From JBKPRX01 sp046734795 (GTDB lineage: Bacteria; Actinomycetota; Thermoleophilia; Gaiellales; Gaiellaceae): a stretch of 10,310 nt of DNA. The notes below the pieces were generated by a model that did not search any database, was not told the origin of the DNA, and saw only the letters and a program-made list of their open reading frames with translations. Positions 1 through 4,970 of the stretch are shown piece after piece. How positions within the stretch are numbered: the first letter of the stretch is position 1; each line of letters starts with the position of its first letter. Made by a program: the position numbers and the translations under genes. The stretch spans positions 1 through 10,310 of the forward strand of contig JBKPRX010000154.1 of the NCBI GenBank assembly GCA_046734795.1, read 5' to 3'.

Positions 1-321
1 GGCGGCTTGCGGATGAAGCTCGACCCGCAGGTCTACGCCACCTTCGCCCCTGACGACCTGCGGCCGCTGCTCTCGAAGATCGACTGCCCCGTGCTGGTCC
101 TCCGGGGAGGCGAGAGCATCGTGCTGACGGACTCGGGCGTCGCCGACCTCGAGCGTGGCCTCCCGCGCTGCACGACCGTCGTTGTCGACGAGGCGAGCCA
201 CATGATGATGCTCGAGCACCCGGACCGAGTCGCCGCAGCTATCCGGTCGTTCGTGGAGGGCCTGCCCCGCGAGACCAGGAGGAACCCGTCCTCTGCCGCC
301 GAAGGAGCCGGGCTAGACTGA
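1..321 (+). CDS. Alpha/beta hydrolase, C-terminal fragment (5' end outside window)
   Basis: The frame is open from base 1, so the gene starts upstream and only about 106 C-terminal residues are visible; it ends at TGA 319-321. The fragment shows the end of an alpha/beta-hydrolase fold: a hydrophobic strand (CPVLVLRGGES), a stretch ending in GLPRCTTVVVDEASH, then a C-terminal helix with HPDRVAAAIRSFVEGL. In this family the His of the last motif (here in EASHMMMLEHP) completes the Ser-Asp-His triad. The usual acid follows strand 6 in a G-x-x-S-D pattern; here that position is Ile (ESIVLTDSG), although an Asp lies four residues later. The nucleophile elbow is outside the window, so substrate and activity cannot be named. 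The tail after the last helix is short, polar and probably unstructured. It could also be a non-catalytic hydrolase-fold protein. Confidence 0.72.
   Translation, partial: GGLRMKLDPQVYATFAPDDLRPLLSKIDCPVLVLRGGESIVLTDSGVADLERGLPRCTTVVVDEASHMMMLEHPDRVAAAIRSFVEGLPRETRRNPSSAAEGAGLD
314..319 (+). promoter_or_regulatory. -10 box TAGACT of a leaderless promoter for the SepIVA-like gene
   Basis: TAGACT fits the actinobacterial TANNNT -10 pattern and ends 6 bases before the ATG at 326, which would put the transcription start on or next to the A of the start codon. The box overlaps the TGA stop of the upstream hydrolase gene. No convincing -35 hexamer is seen. An AAGGAG lies about 20 bases before the ATG, too far for a normal ribosome binding site. 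Confidence 0.55.
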
Positions 322-325
322 GCTC

Positions 326-835
326 ATGGATGTTCTCGTTCTCATCGACAAGCTCGACGACCTCGTCCACAACGCGAAGGCCGTGCCGCTGACGGATCAG
401 GTGCGCATCGACCGCGACGAGATCTACGACATCCTCGACCAGATGCGCGCAACGATCCCAGAGGAGATCAAGCAAGCGCGCTGGATCGTGAAGGAACGAC
501 AAGAGATGCTCGCCGAGGCGAAGCGCGAGACCGATCGTTTGCTCGCCGAAGCGCGCGAGCAGGCCGTACGCGAAGCGTCGCAGACGGAGATCGTCAAGCT
601 CGCCGAGCGACAGGCGCAAGAGATCGTCGACGAAGCGCGGCGACAGGCGCGCGAGACGCGGCTCGAGATGGAGGACTGGGCAGACGGCATCCTCTCGACG
701 CTCGAGGTCAACCTCGACAAGTTCCTCACCGCGGTTCGCCGCGGACGCGAGCGCCTGCACGAGCGCTCGCAAGAAACCGTCGTCGCAGGTGTCGGCCCGG
801 CCGACATCAACGGCGTCGACGAAAACGGCTACTAG
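326..835 (+). CDS. SepIVA/DivIVA-like coiled-coil cell-division protein
   Basis: This 169-residue protein has no membrane segment or signal peptide. A short N-terminal region (VLVLIDKLDDLVHNAKAVPLTDQVRI) is followed by DEIYDILDQMRATIPEEIKQAR and then a long charged helix (about residues 50-140) rich in Ala, Glu, Arg and Gln, typical of a coiled coil. Such proteins are often mislabelled 'ATP synthase subunit B' because of the helix. The pattern VPL-x(n)-IPEEI-x-A-R and the position just before a DUF177 gene match mycobacterial SepIVA (Rv2927c beside Rv2926c), a DivIVA-domain septation factor of about 245 residues; this one is shorter. A role in positioning division or envelope-synthesis machinery at the cytoplasmic membrane is inferred from that relationship. 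ATG 326 is supported by the -10 box six bases upstream. A strong hairpin directly follows the stop, suggesting a single-gene transcript. Confidence 0.72.
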   Translation: MDVLVLIDKLDDLVHNAKAVPLTDQVRIDRDEIYDILDQMRATIPEEIKQARWIVKERQEMLAEAKRETDRLLAEAREQAVREASQTEIVKLAERQAQEIVDEARRQARETRLEMEDWADGILSTLEVNLDKFLTAVRRGRERLHERSQETVVAGVGPADINGVDENGY

Positions 836-837
836 AA

Positions 838-871
838 CGTCGCAACGAAGGCTGAGGCTTTCGTTGCGGCG
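838..871 (+). terminator. Strong stem-loop just after the SepIVA-like gene
   Basis: The arms CGTCGCAACGAAGGC (838-852) and GCTTTCGTTGCGGCG (857-871) pair over 15 positions, two of them G-U wobbles, around a TGAG loop. The stem starts 2 bases after the TAG stop. No T-run follows, so this is not a classical intrinsic terminator, but actinobacterial terminators often lack the U tail. It may end the upstream transcript or protect its 3' end. Confidence 0.6.
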
Positions 872-872
872 G

Positions 873-878
873 TACAAT
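873..878 (+). promoter_or_regulatory. -10-like box TACAAT upstream of the DUF177 gene
   Basis: TACAAT differs from TATAAT at one position and is the best -10-like hexamer in the 149-bp gap 836-984. It begins 2 bases after the hairpin. A start near 885 would give the DUF177 mRNA a leader of about 100 bases. No clear -35 box is visible at 16-18 bases. It would be an alternative to the leaderless promoter at 973-978. Confidence 0.35.
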
Positions 879-972
879 GAGCTGCGCGCATCGAAGAGCA
901 CGGCCTCGACGCACTCCCTCCGGTTCCGGATGAAGATCGAGGGCGCCGGATCTGAGCGCGTCCGAGCGGCGC

Positions 973-978
973 TACGCT
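973..978 (+). promoter_or_regulatory. -10 box TACGCT of a leaderless promoter for the DUF177 gene
   Basis: TACGCT ends exactly 6 bases before the ATG at 985, the same spacing as at the SepIVA-like, dehydrogenase and smc genes. No Shine-Dalgarno sequence stands before this ATG. A 6-bp inverted repeat (GCGCCG 943-948, CGGCGC 967-972) ends right at the box; whether it matters is unknown. Confidence 0.5.
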
Positions 979-984
979 GGCGGC

Positions 985-1494
985 ATGTCCACATTCGATC
1001 TCCGCCGACTCAAGCTTCGCCCCGGCGAGCAGCATTCGACACGCGTCGAGATCGCGCTCGAGCCGATCGTCCTCGGCGGCCAGTCGTACGCGCCTGCGCA
1101 GTCGCCGGTCGATGCCGACCTGCGCGTGACGAGGACGAACACGGGGATGGTGCTCGAGCTCGACGCCGACGCGCGCGTCGAAGGCCCGTGCTTCCGGTGC
1201 CTCGAAGAGACCGGCGTCGACGTGCCGCTCGCGTTGCGCGAGTACCACACGCACGACCGCGAGGCGACGCCTGACGAGCACAGCGAATACGTGGACGAGG
1301 ACCAGCTCGACCTCACCGCCTGGCTGCAGGATGCTGTCGCGCTCGCGCTGCCGGAGAAGATTCTCTGCCGCGCCGACTGCGCCGGCCTCTGCCCGATCTG
1401 CGGCAAGAACTTGAACGAGGAGCCTCACCAGCACGAAGAAGCCGAAGCCGACCCGCGCTGGGCGGCGCTCGAGCAGCTACGAGAGGGGACCTAG
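985..1494 (+). CDS. yceD: DUF177 / YceD family protein (23S rRNA accumulation factor family)
   Basis: The protein has 169 residues. It carries the family's two cysteine motifs: CFRC (Cys69, Cys72) and the C-terminal CRADCAGLCPICGKNLN (Cys128, 132, 136, 139), which probably bind a metal. An acidic linker (about residues 88-110) lies between them. YceD/DUF177 proteins are small cytosolic proteins linked to large-subunit ribosome biogenesis in E. coli and plants, usually encoded directly ahead of rpmF. Here rpmF lies about 2 kb downstream, with three other genes in between, while the SepIVA-like gene upstream gives the mycobacterial order. ATG 985 is favoured by the -10 box six bases upstream. 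The next gene begins 2 bases after the TAG stop, so the two are probably cotranscribed. The molecular role is inferred from the family. Confidence 0.85.
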   Translation: MSTFDLRRLKLRPGEQHSTRVEIALEPIVLGGQSYAPAQSPVDADLRVTRTNTGMVLELDADARVEGPCFRCLEETGVDVPLALREYHTHDREATPDEHSEYVDEDQLDLTAWLQDAVALALPEKILCRADCAGLCPICGKNLNEEPHQHEEAEADPRWAALEQLREGT

Positions 1495-1496
1495 CG

Positions 1497-2111
1497 ATGG
1501 CGACGAAGCGCAAGGAAGACGTCGGCGAGCAGCCGCAGCGACAGAGAACGCCCGCCAAGCCAACCGCGCTCGAACTCCCCGACGGCGAGCTCTCGCCGGA
1601 GATGGAGGAGTACTTCGCGCTCTGCCTCGAGAAGCTCGGCTTCGTCCCGAACGTGCTGCGTGCCTACGCCTTCGACAACGCGAAGCTCGAAGCGTTCGTC
1701 GCGATCTCGGACGACCTCATGCGCGCGCCGTCCGGTCTGTCGCGGCTCGAGCGCGAGATGATCGCCGTCGTCGTCTCCAGTGCGAACCGATGCTTCTACT
1801 GCCTCGCCGCGCACGGTGCTGCAGTGCGCCAACTCGCGGACGATCCAGTGCTCGGCGAGCTGCTCGTGATGAACTACCGCGCCGCGGATCTCTCTCCTCG
1901 CCACCGAGCGATGCTCGACTTCGCGTGGAAGCTCACGGAGACGCCGGACGCTGTCGACGAAGACGATCGCCACGCTTTGCGCGACGCAGGCTTTGCCGAT
2001 CGCGATATCTGGGACGTGGCGGCGGTCGCCGGCTTCTACAACATGACGAACCGTGTCGCGTCCGCCGTCGACATGCGGCCGAACGACGAGTACCACTCGC
2101 AAGCGCGCTAG
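1497..2111 (+). CDS. AhpD/carboxymuconolactone-decarboxylase-like peroxidase-related protein
   Basis: This 204-residue protein has a basic, disordered N-terminal tail (about residues 1-25) and then an AhpD-like helical domain. The active-site signature is complete: Glu87, Cys99-x-x-Cys102 and His106 (EREMIA...RCFYCLAAHG) keep the spacing of AhpD's Glu-Cys-Cys-His proton-relay residues. It therefore probably has thiol-based peroxidase or disulfide-reductase activity, as proposed for the 'peroxidase-related enzyme' branch of the family, which also has the GFVPNVLRAY motif seen near residue 48. The physiological reductant and substrate are unknown. The start 2 bases after the DUF177 stop and the purine-rich GAGAGGGG (1481-1488) about 8 bases upstream suggest SD-led, coupled translation. 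No ahpC, OxyR or other oxidative-stress gene is nearby. Confidence 0.8.
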   Translation: MATKRKEDVGEQPQRQRTPAKPTALELPDGELSPEMEEYFALCLEKLGFVPNVLRAYAFDNAKLEAFVAISDDLMRAPSGLSRLEREMIAVVVSSANRCFYCLAAHGAAVRQLADDPVLGELLVMNYRAADLSPRHRAMLDFAWKLTETPDAVDEDDRHALRDAGFADRDIWDVAAVAGFYNMTNRVASAVDMRPNDEYHSQAR

Positions 2112-2126
2112 CCGCACTACGATCGT

Positions 2127-2132
2127 TAGCGT
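2127..2132 (+). promoter_or_regulatory. -10 box TAGCGT of a leaderless promoter for the SDR gene
   Basis: TAGCGT ends 6 bases before the GTG at 2139. A second TANNNT box, TACGAT, lies at 2118-2123 and would give a leader of about 9 bases. No Shine-Dalgarno sequence precedes the GTG. The gap after the previous stop is only 27 bases, so read-through from the upstream gene is also possible. Confidence 0.5.
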
Positions 2133-2138
2133 TACCGC

Positions 2139-2897
2139 GTGCCCGTCGCGGTCGTCACCGGCTCGGATTCCGGAATCGGCAAGGCGACTGCGGTCGCGCT
2201 AGCGCAGCACGGTTACGACGTCGGCGTCACGTGGCATGCCGACGAGGACGGTGCACGCTCGACTGCGGCCGAGGTGATCGCGCTTGGTCGCCGCGCGGAG
2301 ATTCGCAACCTCGATCTCGCGCGCTTGCCCGAAGCAGCCGACGTCGTCGACGAGCTGATCGACCTCCTGGGCGGCATCGACGTCTTCGTCAACAACGCGG
2401 GCACGACGCGTCAGTCGCCGTTCCTCGAGCTCTCGTGGGAGGACTGGCAGCACCTGCTCGACGTCGATCTGAACGGCGCGTTCCTCTGCGCTCAACGCGC
2501 GGCGCGACGGATGGTGCAGCAAGGGCGCGGCGGCCGGATTGTCAACATCACGTCAGTTCACGAGCACGTGCCGCTCCCGAACTCAGCTGCGTACGTCGCC
2601 GCGAAGCACGGACTCGGCGGGCTGACGAAACAGATGGCCTTCGAGCTGGCGGAGCACGGCATCACGGTCAACGCGATCGCGCCCGGCGAAATCGCCACGC
2701 CGATGACGAACCAGGAAGACGTCGACCCCCACACGCAGCAGCGCGACGGCATTCCCGCGGGGCGGCCCGGAGACGCGCGCGAAGTGGCGGCGCTCGTCAC
2801 CTATCTGGCTTCCGAGGCGGCCGCTTACATCACAGGCGCGTCTCTCGTGATCGACGGCGGCCTGCTCCTGATGGCGGCCGTTCAGAACAGCGACTAG
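2139..2897 (+). CDS. Short-chain dehydrogenase/reductase (classical SDR)
   Basis: The 252-residue length is typical of classical SDRs. The nucleotide-binding TGSDSGIG (residues 7-14) sits at the N-terminus, NNAG is at 85-88, Asn112 lies in DLNGAF, and the catalytic Ser139, Tyr152 and Lys156 are in place (ITSVHEHVPLPNSAAYVAAK). PGEIATPM follows, and the C-terminus has TGASLVIDGGLLLM. The SVHE stretch after the catalytic Ser resembles glucose-1-dehydrogenase-like SDRs more than FabG, though the substrate cannot be read from sequence. The residues after the second strand are TWHADED, and cofactor choice (NAD or NADP) is uncertain. It is a soluble cytosolic oxidoreductase. The GTG start is set by the glycine-rich motif close to the N-terminus and by the -10 box. 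The gene ends 2 bases short of the convergent acetyltransferase gene, with no room for a separate terminator. Confidence 0.88.
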   Translation: MPVAVVTGSDSGIGKATAVALAQHGYDVGVTWHADEDGARSTAAEVIALGRRAEIRNLDLARLPEAADVVDELIDLLGGIDVFVNNAGTTRQSPFLELSWEDWQHLLDVDLNGAFLCAQRAARRMVQQGRGGRIVNITSVHEHVPLPNSAAYVAAKHGLGGLTKQMAFELAEHGITVNAIAPGEIATPMTNQEDVDPHTQQRDGIPAGRPGDAREVAALVTYLASEAAAYITGASLVIDGGLLLMAAVQNSD

Positions 2898-2899
2898 CC

Positions 2900-3391
2900 C
2901 TACGGCAGAAGCCGCTGCATGAACACGAGGTCGAGCCAGCGCTCGAACTTCCAGCCGACCTCGCGGAAGTGCGCGACCCGCTCGAAGCCCAGACGCTCGT
3001 GCAATCGGATCGAGACGTCGTTGTCCGCGTCGATCCCGGCGATCAGCACGTGCTTTCCGAGCGCTCCGGCGCGGGCGATGATCTCCGTCACCAACGCGCG
3101 TCCGATGCCGCGGCCGCGCACGTCGGCACGCACGTGCACCGAGTGCTCGACCGTGTGCCGGTAGCCCGGCCAGTTCCGGAAGTCGGCGAAAGAGTCGTAA
3201 CCGAGGACCTCGCCGCCCTCGTCGGCGACGATGACCGGAAAGCCGAGCCGGGTGCGCGTCGCGAACCACTCGCGAAACTCGTCAGCAGACGCCGGCTCTT
3301 CGCGATAGATCGCAGTCGACGTCGCCATCACGTCGTTGTAGATGGCGCGAATCGCTTCGACGTCGTCTGCTGTTGCGTCCCGCACGAGCAC
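2900..3391 (-). CDS. GNAT N-acetyltransferase, phosphinothricin/methionine-sulfoximine type
   Basis: The protein has 163 residues from the proposed GTG. The N-terminus LVRDATADDVEAIRAIYNDV is the usual GNAT opening. The acetyl-CoA motif is R92-G-R-G95-I-G97. WPGYRHTVEHSV (74-85), HVLIAGIDADN (114-124), SIRLHERLGFE and REVGWKFERWLDLVFMQ are hallmarks of the PAT/Bar/YncA branch, which acetylates phosphinothricin-like or methionine sulfone/sulfoximine amines. The natural substrate is probably an amino-acid analogue or toxic metabolite, but this is not proven. Start choice: GTG codons at 3400, 3391 and 3385 are in frame, and 3391 lies 7 bases after a TAGCGT -10 box. A much longer in-frame form starting at 3880 would overlap rpmF and plsX and has no support. 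The gene is convergent with the SDR gene and divergent from rpmF. Confidence 0.88.
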   Translation of the reverse strand: MLVRDATADDVEAIRAIYNDVMATSTAIYREEPASADEFREWFATRTRLGFPVIVADEGGEVLGYDSFADFRNWPGYRHTVEHSVHVRADVRGRGIGRALVTEIIARAGALGKHVLIAGIDADNDVSIRLHERLGFERVAHFREVGWKFERWLDLVFMQRLLP

Positions 3392-3398
3392 GAGATGC

Positions 3399-3404
3399 AC
3401 GCTA
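3399..3404 (-). promoter_or_regulatory. -10 box TAGCGT (minus strand) for the GNAT gene
   Basis: Read on the minus strand, TAGCGT runs from 3404 to 3399 and ends 7 bases before the GTG at 3391. The same hexamer precedes the SDR gene at 2127-2132. It overlaps the other possible GTG (3400-3398), which argues for 3391 as the start if transcription is leaderless. Confidence 0.45.
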
Positions 3405-3463
3405 GCTCGCCGGCAGAGTTTCGGCGGAAAGCTCGCGCGGACCGCTTTCGGCTCGAGGTCAGC

Positions 3464-3469
3464 TAGACT
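3464..3469 (+). promoter_or_regulatory. -10 box TAGACT for the rpmF-plsX transcript
   Basis: TAGACT, identical to the box before the SepIVA-like gene, ends 10 bases before the rpmF ATG at 3480. This predicts a leader of only a few bases. It lies in the 88-bp divergent gap between the GNAT gene and rpmF. No Shine-Dalgarno sequence precedes rpmF. Confidence 0.5.
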
Positions 3470-3479
3470 GCCGCGGCTT

Positions 3480-3668
3480 ATGGCCGTCCCGAAGAAGAAG
3501 ACGTCGAAGTCGCGCCGCGACAAGCGTCGCGCGACGCACGCGATCGAGGCGACGCGTGTGAACGTCTGCCCGCAGTGCGGGCAGCCGAAGCGCCCGCATC
3601 GGATGTGCCCGACGTGCCGGACGTACCGCGGCCGGGACATCGAGCCGCTTCGCGTCGACGCGCCGTAG
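3480..3668 (+). CDS. rpmF: Large ribosomal subunit protein bL32
   Basis: The 62 residues begin MAVPKKKTSKSRRDKRRA, the highly basic bL32 N-terminus that threads into 23S rRNA. They then carry the zinc-ribbon pattern CPQC (Cys30, Cys33) and CPTC (Cys43, Cys46), so this is the zinc-binding (C+) form rather than a zinc-independent paralogue. bL32 is a late-assembling protein of the 50S subunit. The start is fixed by the conserved MAVPKK. plsX begins 3 bases after the stop, so the two are cotranscribed and probably translationally coupled, as in many bacteria where rpmF opens the fatty-acid gene cluster. The usual partner yceD is not adjacent here. Confidence 0.96.
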   Translation: MAVPKKKTSKSRRDKRRATHAIEATRVNVCPQCGQPKRPHRMCPTCRTYRGRDIEPLRVDAP

Positions 3669-3671
3669 TTC

Positions 3672-4658
3672 ATGACCAGGCCGGTTCGGGTCGCGGTGGA
3701 CGCACTCGGCGCCGACCGTGGCGCCGACGAGGTGATCGCGGGTGCGCTGGAGGCGCGGACGCCCGAGCTCGAGCCGGTCGTCTTCGGTCCGGAGTCGCTC
3801 GACACCGCCGGCCTCAGGCACGTCGTGACGACGGAAGAGATCGCGATGGACGACAAACCGGGCGAGGCAGTACGGAGCAAGCCCGACAGCTCGCTCGTCG
3901 TCGCTTGCCGCGCGGTCGCCGCGGGCGACGCCGACGTGGTCTTCTCGGCGGGGAATACCGGCGCGATCCTCGCCGCCTGCTTGCTCGAGCTTCGCCGCCT
4001 TCGCGGGGTCTACCGGCCCGCGATCGCGGTTCCGATCCCGGCCCGCGAAGGCCCGTCCGTCCTGATCGACGCCGGCGCCAACGCCGACGCGCGGCCGGAG
4101 CACCTGCTCCAGTTCGGCTACATGGGGTCGATCTTCGCGGAGGAGATCCTCGGCATCGACGACCCCTCGGTTCGGCTCCTCTCGATCGGCGAGGAGGCCG
4201 AGAAAGGCAACCAGCTCACCCTCGAGGCGCATGCGCTCCTCGCAGACAGCGAGCTGCGATTCGAGGGGAACGCGGAGGGGCGCGACGTGCTCGCAGGCGC
4301 GGCCGATGTCATCGTCATGGACGGCTTCACGGGCAACGTCGTCCTCAAGCTCCTCGAAGGAACGATCAAGAACCTGCTCGAGGCACTGCGCGAAGAGATC
4401 CAAGCCACGAAGCGCGGAAAGCTCGGCGGCCTCTTGATCCGTCCCGCGGCGCGCAGGCTGCGGACGCGGCTCGACCCGGATACGTACGGCGGCGCGTACC
4501 TCCTCGGCCTCCGCGGGCTCGCCGTGATTGCGCACGGCAACTCGTCGCGGCACGCCGTCGCGAATGCGATCCGCCTCGCCGCGCGCGGGGTCGAGCACGA
4601 CGTCGTCGGCCGCCTCGCCGCCCGCTTGCCCGAGCGTGCGCCGTCTCAGGCTGTATGA
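3672..4658 (+). CDS. plsX: Phosphate acyltransferase PlsX
   Basis: PlsX converts acyl-ACP and phosphate to acyl phosphate, which the membrane acyltransferase PlsY uses to make lysophosphatidic acid, the first step of phospholipid synthesis. The 328-residue length is normal. Family signatures are present in order: VAVDALGADRGADEVIAGAL at the N-terminus, the SAGNTGA stretch, LIDAGAN, the GYMGS segment, IGEEAEKGN, and DGFTGNVVLKLLEGT, followed by a basic region and the C-terminal LLGLRGLAVIAHGNSS. The N-terminal motif reads DALGADRG where many PlsX have DAMGGDxAP, a conservative change. No Shine-Dalgarno site precedes the ATG, which fits coupling to rpmF three bases upstream. The gene ends inside the -10 box of acpP. 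fabD and fabG, which follow plsX in Bacillus-type clusters, are missing. Confidence 0.95.
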   Translation: MTRPVRVAVDALGADRGADEVIAGALEARTPELEPVVFGPESLDTAGLRHVVTTEEIAMDDKPGEAVRSKPDSSLVVACRAVAAGDADVVFSAGNTGAILAACLLELRRLRGVYRPAIAVPIPAREGPSVLIDAGANADARPEHLLQFGYMGSIFAEEILGIDDPSVRLLSIGEEAEKGNQLTLEAHALLADSELRFEGNAEGRDVLAGAADVIVMDGFTGNVVLKLLEGTIKNLLEALREEIQATKRGKLGGLLIRPAARRLRTRLDPDTYGGAYLLGLRGLAVIAHGNSSRHAVANAIRLAARGVEHDVVGRLAARLPERAPSQAV

Positions 4659-4659
4659 T
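4654..4659 (+). promoter_or_regulatory. -10 box TATGAT for acpP
   Basis: TATGAT is one base from TATAAT and overlaps the plsX stop codon (TGA 4656-4658). A start near 4666 gives acpP a leader of about 34 bases with its own ribosome binding site, unlike most genes here. A private promoter would allow more acyl carrier protein than PlsX to be made. No clear -35 box was seen. Confidence 0.5.
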
Positions 4660-4691
4660 CGCCGCGATTTTTGACCCTTTCAGACCCGAAT

Positions 4692-4697
4692 GAGGTG
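4692..4697 (+). promoter_or_regulatory. Ribosome binding site of acpP
   Basis: GAGGTG (GAGGTGA with the next base) matches the 16S anti-Shine-Dalgarno well and lies very close to the ATG at 4700. It is one of the few clear SD sequences in the window and fits a highly expressed gene with a leader. Confidence 0.6.
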
Positions 4698-4699
4698 AC

Positions 4700-4945
4700 A
4701 TGGCAGCGTCCCGTGAGGAAGTCTTCGAGCGCGTCAAGGAAGTGCTGACGGAACAGCTCGGGATCGAAGAGAGCGAGATCACCGAAGAGGCCTCCTTCCA
4801 GGAGGATCTCGACGCCGACTCGCTCGACCTCGTCGAGCTGATCATGGAGCTGGAAGATCAGTTCGGGATCAAGATCTCGGACGAGGACGCCCAGAAGATT
4901 CAGACCGTCGGGCAGGCCGTCGACTACGTCTCCTCGCACCAGTAG
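4700..4945 (+). CDS. acpP: Acyl carrier protein
   Basis: The 81-residue, strongly acidic protein is the standard ACP. Helix I (REEVFERVKEVLTEQLGI) is followed by a loop and the DADSLDLVELIMELEDQFGI motif, in which Ser41 is the attachment site for 4'-phosphopantetheine. The C-terminal helices include ISDEDAQKIQTVGQAVDYV. It carries growing acyl chains in type II fatty-acid synthesis and supplies acyl groups to PlsX, encoded directly upstream. It has a promoter-like TATGAT and a good SD site. rnc follows within about 25 bases, as in many bacteria. Confidence 0.97.
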   Translation: MAASREEVFERVKEVLTEQLGIEESEITEEASFQEDLDADSLDLVELIMELEDQFGIKISDEDAQKIQTVGQAVDYVSSHQ

Positions 4946-4961
4946 CGAAGGGGGGTTCGAT

Positions 4962-4968
4962 AAGGCGG
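4962..4968 (+). promoter_or_regulatory. Possible ribosome binding site for rnc
   Basis: AAGGCGG is one mismatch from AAGGAGG and lies just before the CTG at 4971, with the AAGG core 5 bases upstream of it. A second purine block, GAAGGGGGG, lies at 4947-4955, but no usable start codon stands at a normal distance from it. This site is the main reason for preferring CTG 4971 as the rnc start. Confidence 0.3.
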
Positions 4969-4970
4969 CG

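Noticed and set aside
877..936. Small open frame ATG 877 to TGA 936 (19 residues) in the yceD leader.
   Set aside because: It overlaps the TACAAT box, has no ribosome binding site and is Arg/Pro-rich, as any random GC-rich stretch would be.
2139..2897. Calling the SDR fabG because it lies near plsX and acpP.
   Set aside because: It has its own promoter-like box, is separated from plsX by a convergent gene, and its catalytic-Ser segment (SVHE) resembles glucose-dehydrogenase-like SDRs more than FabG.
3392..3880. Extension of the GNAT gene upstream to 3880 on the minus strand.
   Set aside because: The frame is open, but it would run antisense through rpmF and the start of plsX and add about 160 Ser/Arg-rich residues unlike any GNAT. 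The family N-terminus starts at about 3391.
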